Shown: in pieces, positions 21,401-32,124 of the stretch
Position numbering within the stretch: the stretch's first letter is position 1
Layout: each line of letters begins with the position of its first letter
Source: Ypsolopha sequella
Lineage: Eukaryota > Arthropoda > Insecta > Lepidoptera > Ypsolophidae
Assembly: GCA_934047225.1 (NCBI GenBank)
Contig: OW204005.1
Coordinates: 21,646,396-21,710,395 of the forward strand
DNA: 64,000 nucleotides
Direction: 5' to 3'
Made by a program: the position numbers and the translations under genes
Notes under the pieces: model-generated
Databases searched by the model: none
The model's input: only the letters and a program-made list of their open reading frames with translations
What the model was told of the DNA's origin: nothing

Positions 21401-21551
21401 TAAAGCAGATTTTAAAAGCTTTCATTTTAGCTTCAGTGCTATAAAAACAAAATTTTCTTCATTGCAAAATAGTATTTAAGTGTTAAAAACAGAAGGCAAA
21501 TTACTTTGAAAAATTATTTTTAAGTTTTGACAGATATAAAATAATAGTTAT

Positions 21552-22195
21552 TTAAGAGCGGTATCGCAGCCGGATTGTGAAATACCCGCCGTTTTCTAAT
21601 TTATCGAAACGGAACACTTAAAATCAAAATTCACTCAATAGTTATTCAACAAAACCTTATTACCCATGTATTGTGTATGTCGCTATCGCAAAGTTTCCAT
21701 TGGTTTCCGTAAATAAGAATTTATTTAAAAATTTCGAGTAGAAAAAATTTCGAAATTCTAATTTAAAATTCAAATTTAATTTCTTATTACCTATACAAGG
21801 TGACTTTTTGATCATCGTCCAAATTCATACTTGAGGCTTGGTAAGTAATCAGCATCATGAATCAATAACAATTTGTGTGAAATTCGTAAATTGAAATTTC
21901 GACTTCCCATAGTAATTCACTCCCAGTCCTGAGTGAACCGCTATGGGGAGTCGAAATTTCATTATATGAATTTTACAAAAATTCTTATTGGTTCATGATG
22001 CTGATCACTTACCAAGGCTCAAGTATGAATTTGGACGATGTTTACAAATTCACCTTGTATATTGTGTATGCTACCATCGCAAACTTTTTTTGAAGAATTG
22101 AGTGATTTTTCAATGAATTTTGAATTTAAGTGTTCTGTTTCGATTAATTAGAAAAAGGCGAGTTTTTCACAATTCGTCTGCGAAGCCGCTCTTAA
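21552..22195. mobile_element. Family b foldback MITE, copy 1, TTAA-flanked and itself interrupted
   Basis: The ends TTAAGAGCGGTATCGCAGCC and GCGAAGCCGCTCTTAA are complementary. The TTAA at both ends fits piggyBac-type target choice. The middle is interrupted by family a copy 3 at 21792-22061. Confidence 0.8.
21792..22061. mobile_element. Family a foldback MITE, copy 3 (innermost)
   Basis: TATACAAGGTGACTTTTT ... AATTCACCTTGTATA, within family b copy 1, which lies within family c copy 2. Confidence 0.88.
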
Positions 22196-22386
22196 ACTAA
22201 AATTAAAGCCTTCAGAATATGATATACATAGTGTTACATAACGTTAGTTTTATGCCTAGTAACCCTAACCATGTATGATGGTTAGGGTTGCTAAAACTAA
22301 AACTGAAAAGTCCTGACAAATGCTTAGTTTATACAAAAAAAGTCCTGATATTTTACTGCGCGCGCGCGCGTGGATCAACGCGGACG

Positions 22387-22751
22387 TAGGGTTGCCAGAT
22401 GGTATCCTAAAGGAGGACATGTCCTCCTTTTTCACAATTTTTCCTCCCGTCCTCCCTCACCTATCGATTGTCCTCCCTTTTCAAATTTTGCACTTACTGT
22501 ACCACATACCGACACCGTTTGGTTAGCCCTTACGGCACGGTTTATTCTCCTATCCTGCACGCATTAACCACGCATGTGACACTGGCAAGAAATATCAGCT
22601 TGAAAATGTAGTTCTGATAAATGTCTAACGAATAAAACAAAAAATTGTATCCTTTTATTTAAGTATGTCCTCCTTTTTTTCTGAAGTCCTCCTTTTTTGC
22701 TTAGTAGCACTGATTTGTCCTCCATTTTCATTTTTCCATCTGGCAACCCTA
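22387..22751. mobile_element. hAT-like non-autonomous element with perfect 8-bp target duplication
   Basis: The terminal inverted repeats are TAGGGTTGCCAGATGG and CCATCTGGCAACCCTA. The flanks 22379-22386 and 22752-22759 are both CGCGGACG, an exact 8-bp duplication as expected for hAT transposases. The interior repeats the words GTCCTCC and CCTCCTTT on both strands. It has no ORF. Confidence 0.9.
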
Positions 22752-22759
22752 CGCGGACG

Positions 22760-23538
22760 GTACGTGGTACGCATAAAGGAAAATTTTCCTCTAAATATAA
22801 TTGTAATAACAAGAACACTTAGGTTGGTATGAATATCGTTTTGTGTGTCAGAGAAGCAGTGTTTAGTGCAATTTAAGTTGTTTTGACCAAAGAAGAGAAA
22901 AAAGGTTCCTTACTAATAAATAATACTCATACATCCGACTCTATAACTAACAGCACACTACCCATCCCCACACATACTCGTCTCCACAAATCAAAATTTA
23001 ATCAGTGTGTCACAGTCCGCATTCTAAAATCATTCATATCAGCCCTAACAGACATTCAACTCAGAACGTGGGATAGTTCATTCATATGGTCGCTTGGTGC
23101 ACAATAAGGTCCAGGCTTAAACAAGCAACATTAAACATTATTTTTAATATCTTGTAAATAGGTTAAATGTGAATAGTTATTATTTTTTATTATATTTTTC
23201 TTTTACTTCTTTGTGACTGATGCCGGGCCCGAATGGCCCGAAATATATCTCACTAAAATGTTATTTTACATTGTTTTATCTTATTCTAATCACTTATTAA
23301 TAAATATAACATAATGATTAGGGTTTCGTTTTACTAGTAACTAAATGATCGAAAAAATCCTGACATTTACAAAGATCGGCTGGAATCCTGACAGGCATTG
23401 ACAGGAGTCTAAAATTCCTGACATCATCTCAGGACATATCCAGACGTCTGGTAACCCTATGCATGGTACATCTGAACGTCTTGTTGTACTCTGTTCTTAT
23501 TTATGATTATGTACATTAGGGGAGATGATAGGGTAAAC
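22760..23538. other. No gene recognised; possible outer hAT relic
   Basis: TAGGGTTGC at 22283 and GGTAACCCTA ending at 23459 could be the ends of a larger hAT-like element that encloses the previous one, but the 8-base flanks match at only 5 positions. The interior repeats TCCTGACA. Confidence 0.3.
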
Positions 23539-23747
23539 AAAATATATTAGACACGTGTTTTTTCTTTTGTCAATCAAACAAAAAATGACAGAGATAAAGC
23601 GCATCAAAGTTTGGGAGTGGGGGCTGCTGACGATAAAAAGTGTACTTAGGCGTGACGTCACGCGGAACTTAAGCGGGCTATATCTTCATAATTTTTCGTT
23701 TAATTGACAAAAGAAAAAAATACGTGTCCAATATTTTCTGATAATCT
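23539..23747. mobile_element. Foldback MITE, ~210 bp
   Basis: ACACGTGTTTTTTCTTTTGT plus CAAT at the left pairs with ATTGACAAAAGAAAAAAATA plus CGTGT at the right. The centre includes GCGTGACGTCACGCGG, itself nearly palindromic. Confidence 0.7.
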
Positions 23748-25245
23748 TACTGACGGACTAATTAGAATTTTTTTGTCATCATGCCTATTCCTAAAAGCGA
23801 AGTACAGGGCTTTTATGTGCGAGATCGACTCGCATTTCACTGGTTTTTCTAACAGCTCGAACGACTCCATTGCTAAGGGTAAGGCGGCGAACACGGCTCG
23901 TCGCCAGTCTGTTGAAATATCGGCGTCGCGCTTCCGCGTCAGATAAGCTGAGGGGGTGGTTGTGGGGGTGATGTTTAGTACCTTACTCCACGGGTTGTAC
24001 TATAAAATAGAAAGATAGTATCGGTAAATAAATAGTACTTATATAATTTTTATTTCAGAATCTAGAACATAAGTGAAGAGAAATTGATCAAATGAAACAA
24101 TTAATATTTGAAATCACAAAATTAAATATGGTTTGATTTTTTCTAAGTGATGCGATAACCAAACCAATAACACACGCAAATAACTTTATTGATAATATTA
24201 GTTATGAATTAATCCCTTTAATACTAGGCACCGTGCTGAATATCACAATTACAATTAATTATCACAATAAATACATAAATATCACAATTAAATATCCCAC
24301 AATACAGCTAAACAGATTTGCATGAAAATTCCACTAATATAAATAATAACTACTATGAAACAGGTCTCAGAATAGTTACTGTTTCTATTTCCTGAAATCC
24401 AAGTAACCTGCCATTACCTTATCTGATCCACTTGAAATTTCACATTCTCTATCACCTACTGAACCTCTCAAAGGAATACGGGCAGTTGAAATATATTTCA
24501 AATAATGCACAGTTGCATGTTAACCTGTAGAATTATTGACGAATATTTTTTTCCGCCAATTTTTCGTGCCAATTTCGTTTTTGGCTCTATCTCCTAAAGT
24601 AGTTTCAGAATCCAATGTGGTTTTCTTTTTCTAAAACTGGATAAAATTTTATACGAGTAAAAAAAAATAGGTACTATAATTTCAATGCTCCTTCCTAGCG
24701 TACTAGGACTGTTGGGGTGGGTAGGCGTTACACGGTGGCAGGCAGGAGGAGTAGGCGCGATCAAGCCGCGTGGCGGAGTCGCTCTGGCGTGGCGTGCTTC
24801 GCCGTCGGCTCGCTCATTTAAGTAGGTGCCGATAGTGATGTGCTAGCGATTAATTAGTACGTTATATTTTTAAAAATACATCACACTTCATAGCTTAATG
24901 TGCCTTCTGAAGCACGCATATCGGAAACAAATTTTTTCCGTTACCTCCAGATTTGTGATCGAGTTGTATTGCATATCTGTATGGCTTCATCATGTCGTAT
25001 AAAAATAGAAGTAGCAGCACTGCTACAGAATGTTCCTAGTTCCTAGCTATAAGTGCTTAATATAATACTCACTTCATTACTCACTTATAATTATCAAAAT
25101 GTACTAATCATGTTCATTTTCAGTTTGAATTAAGTAGCCATAGCATTTAAGTATCATTATCAAGACATGTCGACTTTTTTTATAAGTAGCATTTACAAAA
25201 AAAGTCGCCATGTCTTTATTGATAATGATACAATGCGGTTTAGTT
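23748..25245. other. No gene recognised
   Basis: 24715-24800 is GC-rich with no frame. Otherwise AT-rich intergenic DNA. The TTTATTGAT at 24188 could be the complement of an old poly(A) signal. Confidence 0.35.
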
Positions 25246-25340
25246 AAGGAACTATTGAGTAAATTTTGAATATAAGTGTTTTGTTTCAATTAATCAGAAA
25301 AAGGCGGGTTTTTCACAATCCGGCTGCTAAACCGCCCGAT
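25246..25340. mobile_element. Family b MITE, partial copy 2 (right arm)
   Basis: The right-arm words ACTATTGAGTAAATTTTGAA and AAAAAGGCGGGTTTTTCAC match family b. The left arm is absent. Confidence 0.7.
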
Positions 25341-25787
25341 TAAATTTTTCATTTTAAAAAATGGCGAAAAATGTCAAACGGAATAGTTGTTGACAAAAAT
25401 AGAATTATCGATAGCAATAAGATAACATGATAACAAAAACAGCCCCAACTCTACTATTGAGGCTGGCGGTGTGGTGACAGCACAGTATAAAGAAGAAACA
25501 GTACGCAGGACGAACAAACGCCGGGTTCGACGAACACACACACACGCGCGCTTTAAAGCGATACCAAAAAAAATGTTTATTGAGTAGGTATTTGATTAAG
25601 ATTCTCACTGAAGGAAAACGCGATTAGATGAAATTTTCTCGATAGAATTTAATTCCGAAAATAATTCTAAATTGTTTTATTTTTTCCTGTAATTCTAAAT
25701 CCTAACTAATTTCATTGTGAAATTGCATTCAAATTGTGGATATTATGTATTTGTAAAGTCTCATTGAAAATCTTTTTAACAAAATAG
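25341..25787. other. No gene recognised
   Basis: AT-rich with a short CA-rich run near 25538. No frame or ends identified. Confidence 0.35.
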
Positions 25788-25905
25788 CTTAGTACATTTC
25801 ATATTAATAAAAAACCGACATTTTGCTACTTTTCCACGAATCCGTCCCACTCGCACTGACGGTTATTTCGCATATGGAGTAATAGGGACGCTAAAACTTA
25901 ACACG
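25788..25905 (-). mobile_element. Family e fragment, copy 3 (inverted)
   Basis: On the minus strand: TTTTAGCGTCCCTATTACTC, CATATGCG, then GGACGGATTCGTGGAAAAGT, matching the left part of the copies at 50426 and 59058. Confidence 0.7.
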
Positions 25906-26059
25906 GCATTTCGGGTATCTTCGGGTATATAGACTGGTAGACTCTACCTGCTAGTCTAGCAAAGCAAATCTTATCGAGCTCGATAGCGCGTGATACAGTG
26001 CTCTTTCTCTCTCTCACTCTGTTGACCTTCCTCGGGAGGGATAGACATGTTGAATCGAT

Positions 26060-26176
26060 ATGGTCTGCTATGCCAGACCACCTGGGAAAGCAATCGCCCG
26101 GTAAGCGAGAGGTCCCGGGTTCGAATCCCAGTTTAAAGCTCCTCATAAAATGGTTACAAATATTTTTTCCAAGAAG
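26060..26176 (+). mobile_element. tRNA-derived SINE fragment
   Basis: GGAAAGCAATCGCCCGG ... GAGAGGTCCCGGGTTCGAAT is a tRNA-like D-arm and T-arm with a Pol III B box (GGTTCGAATCC), without a foldable full cloverleaf. The same head recurs at 50860. Confidence 0.55.
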
Positions 26177-26370
26177 GTAATTCAAATTCAAATAGTTTAT
26201 TTTGCAAAGTAGGTATATATAATACACTTTTTACAAGTCAAATTTAATCTTATAAAAATATGTGTAATAAAATAATAAATGTACATGAACTAAATTAAAG
26301 GTTTATTTAATTTATGTAGCAATATATATACGATTAAAATGATAGGTAAAATATATATATTATACATGGT
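26177..26370 (-). mobile_element. LINE 3' end fragment
   Basis: AATTCAAATTCAAATAGTTT followed by ATTTTGCAAAG reads on the minus strand as a short 3'UTR ending in a TTTGAATT repeat tail. Confidence 0.4.
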
Positions 26371-27017
26371 GAAATCCAATCAACCGCCCGAACGCGGAGA
26401 CCCGGCCAGGGACCAGGAACAAGGTTCAATGATCACCAACCGAGCCCCCAGCAAGAATCCAGACGGCCGACCAAATCCCATCCTATATACTACATAGTAA
26501 TAGCACAAAATAGATACTACCAGAACGCCGACTCGACGACGACGGAGCGAAAACCAGACGCACACATGCATAGACGTGTACGTATGAATGATTATCTCGT
26601 CAGAATTTCGTATTGGCATTTGGCATTCACCCGAGTATCTCCGAGATCGTCGTACGTACGCGTCTATGTGTGCGTGCGCCTGTTTTCACTAGTTATGCGG
26701 AGTGAACCTTCTGTAAGTGGTTATTTTGTGCTAATATGTTACATATATTTATATATATATGCCTGCCTACCTCCACCCATTCGATTAGTCTTGCTAAGAA
26801 GAAGGGCAAGAAACTTAGCAAGATCATGTCTTTTTTTTAAATATAAAACTTATACTATACAAATGACATATCTACTTTAACTAAAGGATAAGAAAATACA
26901 AGAGCAGGAATTCAGGTTAATGAAAAAAAAGAAAAACATACATATTATCTGTGTCTACCTGTCTCATATAGTCTATTTCCTTTTACAGTCTGTAATTAAT
27001 TAAGGGTGTAAAGGTGT
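26371..27017. other. No gene recognised
   Basis: 26375-26700 is GC-richer, with small frames on both strands and a donor-like CTGTAAGTGG at 26711, but nothing identifiable. Confidence 0.3.
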
Positions 27018-27376
27018 AAATACCGTGGACCTTCGTCTGACAAAGAAACTACTACGTCTTAATAGATCCAACCTTCGCATGATGGTAGGGCTAATCACAG
27101 GACACAGTAACCTTAACAGACACTTCTATATTATAGGTCTTACGGACAGCCGTGCAGAGTTTGTATGGATGTCGAAGAAACGCCGACCCACGTGACAGTG
27201 GATTGCGTAGGAGTCACCACACAACGGGCTAAGATCCTCGGTGAACCGAGGACGCCCTTGGGATTTTGGCGTGAGCTGGGCTGGCTAGAATAGACGGCCC
27301 CACACTTTTCCACGCACAAAGGTCCAAAAAAGAGACTAGGTGCGGAAACCGAGCCCACCAAGAAGAAGAAGAAAAA
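27018..27376 (+). pseudogene. LINE ORF2 C-terminus (RNase H / zinc-knuckle end), frameshifted
   Basis: The frame from 27018 reads ...LMVGLITGHSNLNRHFYI-like residues (MMVGLITGHSNLNRH). After one frameshift near 27150 it continues CRVCMDVEETPTH and GFWRELGWLE then stop at about 27290. The TGH-NLNRH motif and the C-x2-C-x8-H-x4-C knuckle are hallmarks of the C-terminal region of certain non-LTR retrotransposon polyproteins. A 3'UTR ends in an AAGAAGAAGAAGAAAA tail. The 5' portion is missing. It is dead because of the truncation and frameshift. Confidence 0.8.
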
Positions 27377-27600
27377 GGGTGTAAATACACTATAGGAAAA
27401 GGCACTACCTACTGTCTGTTGTTATACTGTGTCGACGTGGTGGGGACGTGCCGCATTAGCGCTGGCGGCCGGCACGGGGCGGCTGATTGTATTACTTTCG
27501 CAGTTCTGTAGCGATATGGTGATAGTCCGTGATACTACGAACGATACGTAGATCAACGTGTGTTCGAATGTCAACAACCAACATATACAACGTGTATATG

Positions 27601-28092
27601 TATACGTAGGTATTTTTTTTTAGTTCAGTGATTTCTGAAAAACTTGTATAATGTTGAATATCCCAATGCCTACTTCGCCTTAAGCAAAGTAGCTACAGAT
27701 ACCTACATATTTCTGTTTGTTATACAACGTATAACAGAATGGTGTTGTAACCATATTTGAAGAGCTTATTCAGTCAATGGTATTGAACAATTTTTACTAT
27801 CGAGCCAACACTGAAATCTCAAAAAAAAAATCTGCTCTTCCATACCTTTCGGCCGAGCGGCATTGCATTTTTCTATGAAACAGTTTTTTTTTTCGATATA
27901 CAGGGTTTGTTCCATAGTTAAAGTTGTTCTATACCATTGACATTACACCTTTCTGTTACACGTTGTATAACAAACAGAAATATGTAGGTACCTGTAAATA
28001 TGTAGGCTTAAGGCGAAGTAGGCATTGGGAAATCCAACATTATACCTACAAGTTTTTCAGAATTAACTAAACTAAAAAAAAAATACGTACTA
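27601..28092. mobile_element. Foldback MITE, ~490 bp
   Basis: The arms of about 170 bases are complementary: TACGTAGGTATTTTTTTTTA, CCCAATGCCTACTTCGCC and TTTCTGTTTGTTATACAACG at the left against their complements at the right. The loop is at about 27800-27920. Confidence 0.82.
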
Positions 28093-28749
28093 TTTTCGAA
28101 GATGTGCGAAATCTTTTGACTTTCCTAAAAACATAATTTAAAACTTTCACATTATGAAAAAAAATATACTAAGTAGGTAGACCACTGAAAATTGTATTTA
28201 TTGTATTTTGTGTTTATGTATAAAGTGGATACAGACTTGATATTGTACATCTTTTCACTAAAAGATTTTTTTTAATTCTATATCTGAATACTTTAAAAAA
28301 AATGCATCAGTCCGATTGTGGCTTACGTTGAATTTATTCTACTGTCTATCTGTGTATCTGTCTGTTAGTCTATCTTGCTCACTCGCACTCAACTCTAAAT
28401 AAATTCATCCTACACACTCACAGCATGTTTTCCCAATGTCCAAAATATCGTGCGCTTCTTGTACTAGCTCGTACTGTGTGCATGCTATTTAACATGTTCA
28501 TTGCCGTGCTCCTAATTTTGTCAGTCCTTTTATCGCCACCATTGCGACGCCCCGCCCGCATTTCTGTCCCGAACTACAGCGCGGCGCGCGGTCACAAAAC
28601 AACGATAATGTCGGCCCCTGCCAGTGACATCATCATTATGACAAGCCTGGTGACTCGACAGAGTCGACAGGTCCCAAACATTAAACTATAGTTATATACT
28701 ATAGTTATTTAGAGAACGAAATCTATTTTATCCGTGATCACTACATAAT
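28093..28749. other. Unidentified stretch with an 88-codon frame
   Basis: At 28425-28691 (+) an ATG-initiated frame has a hydrophobic segment (FIAVLLILSVLL) near residue 30 and a basic tail. No homolog is recognised and no splice context is visible. Most likely chance in a CpG-richer patch. Confidence 0.3.
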
Positions 28750-28909
28750 GGTATCGATTCGGCATAACACGACTTAACTTATTTGACAGGACTAACCTTA
28801 TTTTAAGCGTCATGTCTTTTTCTTTCTTTATCGAAAAGACAAGGAGAGAACGCTTAAATTAAGTTTAGTCCTGTCAAATAAGTTAAGATGTGCTACACCG
28901 AATCGGGAC
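28750..28909. mobile_element. Family g foldback, copy 2
   Basis: Complete ~160-bp foldback: GATTCGGCATAACACGACTT, TTTGACAGGACTAACC, centre TATCGAAAAGACAAGG, then the complementary arm ending CACCGAATCGGGAC. It abuts family f copy 2. Confidence 0.85.
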
Positions 28910-29146
28910 CAGCGGGCCTATTGTGTATCTCTAGTTGCCTTCTGGACTGGGTGTCTATCATCAAAAACATAGATATACTATCGAATTCCGATGTCCTAAG
29001 GATATTTTCGCACTTGAAGTGACGACACAGATTGTTAATAGTTCAATACCCACTAAAGGCAATTTTGAAATTTCAGTTTTTAGCTATGTTTTTGATGATA
29101 GGCACATCGTGCAGTTGGCAACTAAAGATACAGAATAGGGGGGCAG
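28910..29146. mobile_element. Family f MITE, copy 2
   Basis: Near-identical to 18065-18301: CAGCGGGCCTATTGTG ... GAATAGGGGGGCAG. Confidence 0.85.
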
Positions 29147-29379
29147 AGGGCCTATTATGCATCTTTAGTTGCCATCAGGACTGGGTGTTTATCATTAAAA
29201 CATAGATATACTATCGAATTCCGATTGTCTAAGGATATGTTCGCACTTGAAATGACGACACAGTTCATAAATAGTTCAATACCCACTAAAGGCAACTTTG
29301 AAAGTTCCGTTTTTAGCTTTGTTTTTGATGATAGGCACCTAGTCCAGTAGCCAACTAAAGATACAGAATAGAGGGGCAG
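29145..29379. mobile_element. Family f MITE, copy 3, head-to-tail with copy 2
   Basis: It begins AGAGGGCCTATTATGC immediately at the end of copy 2 and ends GAATAGAGGGGCAG. It belongs to a different subfamily (TTCATAAATAGTTC rather than TTGTTAATAGTTC), so the pair arose by insertion rather than tandem duplication. Confidence 0.82.
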
Positions 29380-29380
29380 G

Positions 29381-29549
29381 TATAAGTAAAACAAAATCGC
29401 TTCCCGCTGTCTATCCCTATGTATGCTTAGATCTTTAAAACTACGCAACGGATTTTGATGCGGTTTTTTTTAATAGATAGAATGATTCAAGAGGAAGGTT
29501 TATATATATGTATAATACATACCCGTGCAAAACCGGGGCGGGTCGCTAG
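29381..29549 (+). mobile_element. Non-autonomous Helitron, 3' end intact
   Basis: The body AAATCGCTTCCCGCTGTCTA and ACTACGCAACGGATTTTGAT is followed by a CCCG...CGGG hairpin and the terminal GGTCGCTAG before T, as required for Helitrons (CTRR end, A/T target). It matches the short lepidopteran Helitron type I remember. The 5' end is cut where family f copy 3 ends. Confidence 0.82.
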
Positions 29550-29809
29550 TTGATAAATAAAGCAGAAATCAAATCGCATATATTTTGTATTCTTTGACTA
29601 ATGAGATAACATTTGTGTAGTACACGGCACAGAAAAGACTTTTCGTTAGAAAAAATCTCGGTTTTTCGCACCTACTTAAATAATATAGCTCGGCTTATGA
29701 ATGTACGGAAAATGAGCAAATAACTATGTTTTACAAATATTATACAAATATAATTCTGAAGCAACTTTAATTCATTATATTTTTTATTTATTTTTTGTAT
29801 TTTTTTTTA
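29550..29809. other. No gene recognised
   Basis: AT-rich spacer. Confidence 0.3.
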
Positions 29810-29985
29810 GATGTAAATTGTTACTTGCTCTTTTAGCACTCATAATTATAATATTCTTTAATGTTTCTGGGTAGAGCCTAGTTACCACTTCACAAGGCAA
29901 CTTAATGTGGGAATTAGTGTCGTCTTGTATATTGTAACATGTTTTTGCAATAAAGAAATTTTCATTTTCATTTTCATTTTCATTA
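29810..29985 (+). mobile_element. LINE 3' end with TTTTCA tail
   Basis: A 3'UTR-like stretch ends with the poly(A)-like signal GCAATAAAG followed by four TTTTCA units, a simple-repeat tail typical of some non-LTR elements. Confidence 0.45.
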
Positions 29986-30375
29986 TGATATAGATACAGG
30001 CTGACTTTTAATATAACCCCGATAATTTGATAGATTGTAGAAGAATAAAAACTGGTTTCATAATAACCATCCAAAACTAATTTTAAATTCATTTAAAAAA
30101 AGTTAGAGCTGCTTAAAGATTTCCGTAAAATCCAAAGAAAACATTGTCATCTAAAGAGAAAAGACAATGCGATCACGCAAAGTCATGTTTACTGTTGATC
30201 CCTCTATTTTGGACTATTTTGAACCTGTTCCGTATGGGAATGGCTAGGATAACCATAAATTATATTTCCAATTTATATTTTTAATATTTTTTTTTACTTA
30301 TAATTTTAACTGTTTTTATATAAGATTATGTTTATTTTTGCGAAATTCATCGCTATGAATACTCTAAATATTATT
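29986..30375. other. No gene recognised
   Basis: AT-rich. The end (30328-30370) resembles 30672-30715, so the SINE-like unit that follows probably has a longer head. Confidence 0.3.
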
Positions 30376-30533
30376 AAAGTGCATTACAAACTAGAAAAGA
30401 TCAATCAGAAACAAACCCAAAGAAAAGAATTTGAAAAAAAAAATAATTCGTTCGAATCCTGGCCCGGGGAATTTTTTCAAATTCTTCTCTTTGTATTTGT
30501 TTCTGATTGATCTTTTCTAGTTTGTAATGCACT
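30376..30533. repeat. SINE-derived foldback
   Basis: Arms of about 60 bases are complementary: CATTACAAACTAGAAAAGAT plus CAATCAGAAAC at the left, and GTTTCTGATTG plus ATCTTTTCTAGTTTGTAATG at the right. The centre is CGTTCGAATCCTGGCCCGGG, a Pol III B-box remnant. The right arm equals the tail of the SINE at 31640-31795. Confidence 0.75.
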
Positions 30534-30740
30534 CTAATAATGTTTTTATATATTTTTACTATGCGAACCCATAAGATTTACCAAAAATTGCTCAAAGCGC
30601 CTAAAGAAGGTTTCACTTCAAAAATTGTTCTGTAATAGATTCATAATTTATAAGTTTGTAATTATAGATTATGATTATTTTGCATAATCCATCGCTATAA
30701 ATACCCTAAATATATTAGTAGTTAGCTAGTATATCAGACA

Positions 30741-31637
30741 GATGGAAAAAATAACAGTGGACAAGTATGATGGAAAAAAATAACAGTGGACAAGTATGAT
30801 GGAAAAAATAACAGTGGACAAGTATGATGGAAAAAAATAACAGTGGACAAGTATGATGGAAAAAAATAACAGTGGACAAGTATGATGGAAAAAAATAACA
30901 GTGGACAAGTATGATGGAAAAAAATAACAGTGGACAAGTATGATGGAAAAAAATAACAGTGGACAAGTATGATGGAAAAAAATAACAGTGGACAAGTATG
31001 ATGGAAAAAATAACAGTGGACAAGTATGATGGAAAAAAATAACAGTGGACAAGTATGATGGAAAAAAATAACAGTGGACAAGTATGATGGAAAAAATAAC
31101 AGTGGACAAGTATGATGGAAAAAAATAACAGTGGACAAGTATGATGGAAAAAAATAACAGTGGACAAGTATGATGGAAAAAAATAACAGTGGACAAGTAT
31201 GATGGAAAAAATAACAGTGGACAAGTATGATGGAAAAAAATAACAGTGGACAAGTATGATGGAAAAAAATAACAGTGGACAAGTATGATGGAAAAAATAA
31301 CAGTGGACAAGTATGATGGAAAAAATAACAGTGGACAAGTATGATGGAAAAAATAACAGTGGACAAGTATGATGGAAAAAAATAACAGTGGACAAGTATG
31401 ATGGAAAAAAATAACAGTGGACAAGTATGATGGAAAAAATAACAGTGGACAAGTATGATGGAAAAAATAACAGTGGACAAGTATGATGGAAAAAATAACA
31501 GTGGACAAGTATGATGGAAAAAAATAACAGTGGACAAGTATGATGGAAAAAATAACAGTGGACAAGTATGATGGAAAAAATAACAGTGGACAAGTATGAT
31601 GGAAAAAATAACAGTGGACAAGTATGATGGAAAAAAT
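30741..31637. repeat. Minisatellite, 28/29-bp unit, 31 copies
   Basis: The unit is TGGAAAAAA(A)TAACAG plus TGGACAAGTATGA. The copies are almost identical apart from an A-run of 6 or 7. The unit has no stop codon in any minus-strand frame, so three overlapping artificial frames of about 292-353 codons run through it. They are repeat artefacts, not genes. The high identity implies recent expansion. Confidence 0.97.
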
Positions 31638-31800
31638 CACCGGTCTGAGTAGGAACCTGAGTGGGAAATTGGTAGCGCCTTGTCTTGATAACAAGAGGTC
31701 GCAGGTTCGAAGCCTGGCACGGGGAATTTTTTCAAATTCTTGGCTTTGGATTTGTTTCTGATTGATCTTTTCTAGTTTGTAATGCACTCTAATAATATTT
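31638..31800 (+). mobile_element. tRNA-derived SINE with minisatellite at its head
   Basis: A tRNA-like head reads TGGTAGCGCC, anticodon-arm-like CTTGTCTTGATAACAAG, then GGTCGCAGGTTCGAAGCC (B box). It is followed by a body GGCACGGGGAATTTTTTC and the tail shared with 30376-30533. The short variable region and the lack of a 5' acceptor strand argue against a real tRNA. Confidence 0.6.
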
Positions 31801-32122
31801 ATAATTATAATTTATAAGTTTTATAACACATTGTTTTTATACGAAACGAATATGTTTAATTATGAAATTTCACAGAACTGAACTGAATAATATAAAGTCC
31901 AAAGGCTTATTTTAAGTGTAATTAAAAATTCTCGCCACCGCGACGTTAATTAGCAACATGCAGCGACAAATTTTACACAACGCACTGAGGATAGCGAAAA
32001 AGACAAAAATTCTTTTAACAGAGCGAAATTTTAATTGTCTGCGATATTTAAATACCACAAAGATTACTGAATAAAATTTTACTTGAATTTTCTTCTTTCA
32101 ATATAGATCGAAAAAAGTCAAT
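31801..32122. other. No gene recognised
   Basis: AT-rich spacer. Confidence 0.3.
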
Positions 32123-32124
32123 TA

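Larger units (their letters stand above)
21401..22218. mobile_element. Family c MITE, copy 2, carrying a nested insertion
   Basis: The left part 21401-21551 and the short right part 22196-22218 (AAACTAAAATTAAAGCC, TTCAGAAT) match the family. They are separated by family b copy 1, which inserted at a TTAA. Confidence 0.7.

Noticed and set aside
22283..23459. Possible larger hAT element with TAGGGTTGC/GGTAACCCTA ends
   Set aside because: The 8-base flanks match at only 5 positions and the ends are imperfect.
28425..28691. 88-codon frame with a hydrophobic segment
   Set aside because: No homolog, no splice context, and surrounded by MITEs. Not enough to call a gene.
6222..30533. CRISPR array-like palindromes and repeats
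   Set aside because: No regular repeat-spacer pattern anywhere. The repeats are eukaryotic MITE, SINE and minisatellite types.
30715..31787. Three overlapping minus-strand frames of 292-353 codons
   Set aside because: They are produced by the 28/29-bp minisatellite, which has no stop in any minus-strand frame. The encoded peptide is a simple repeat.
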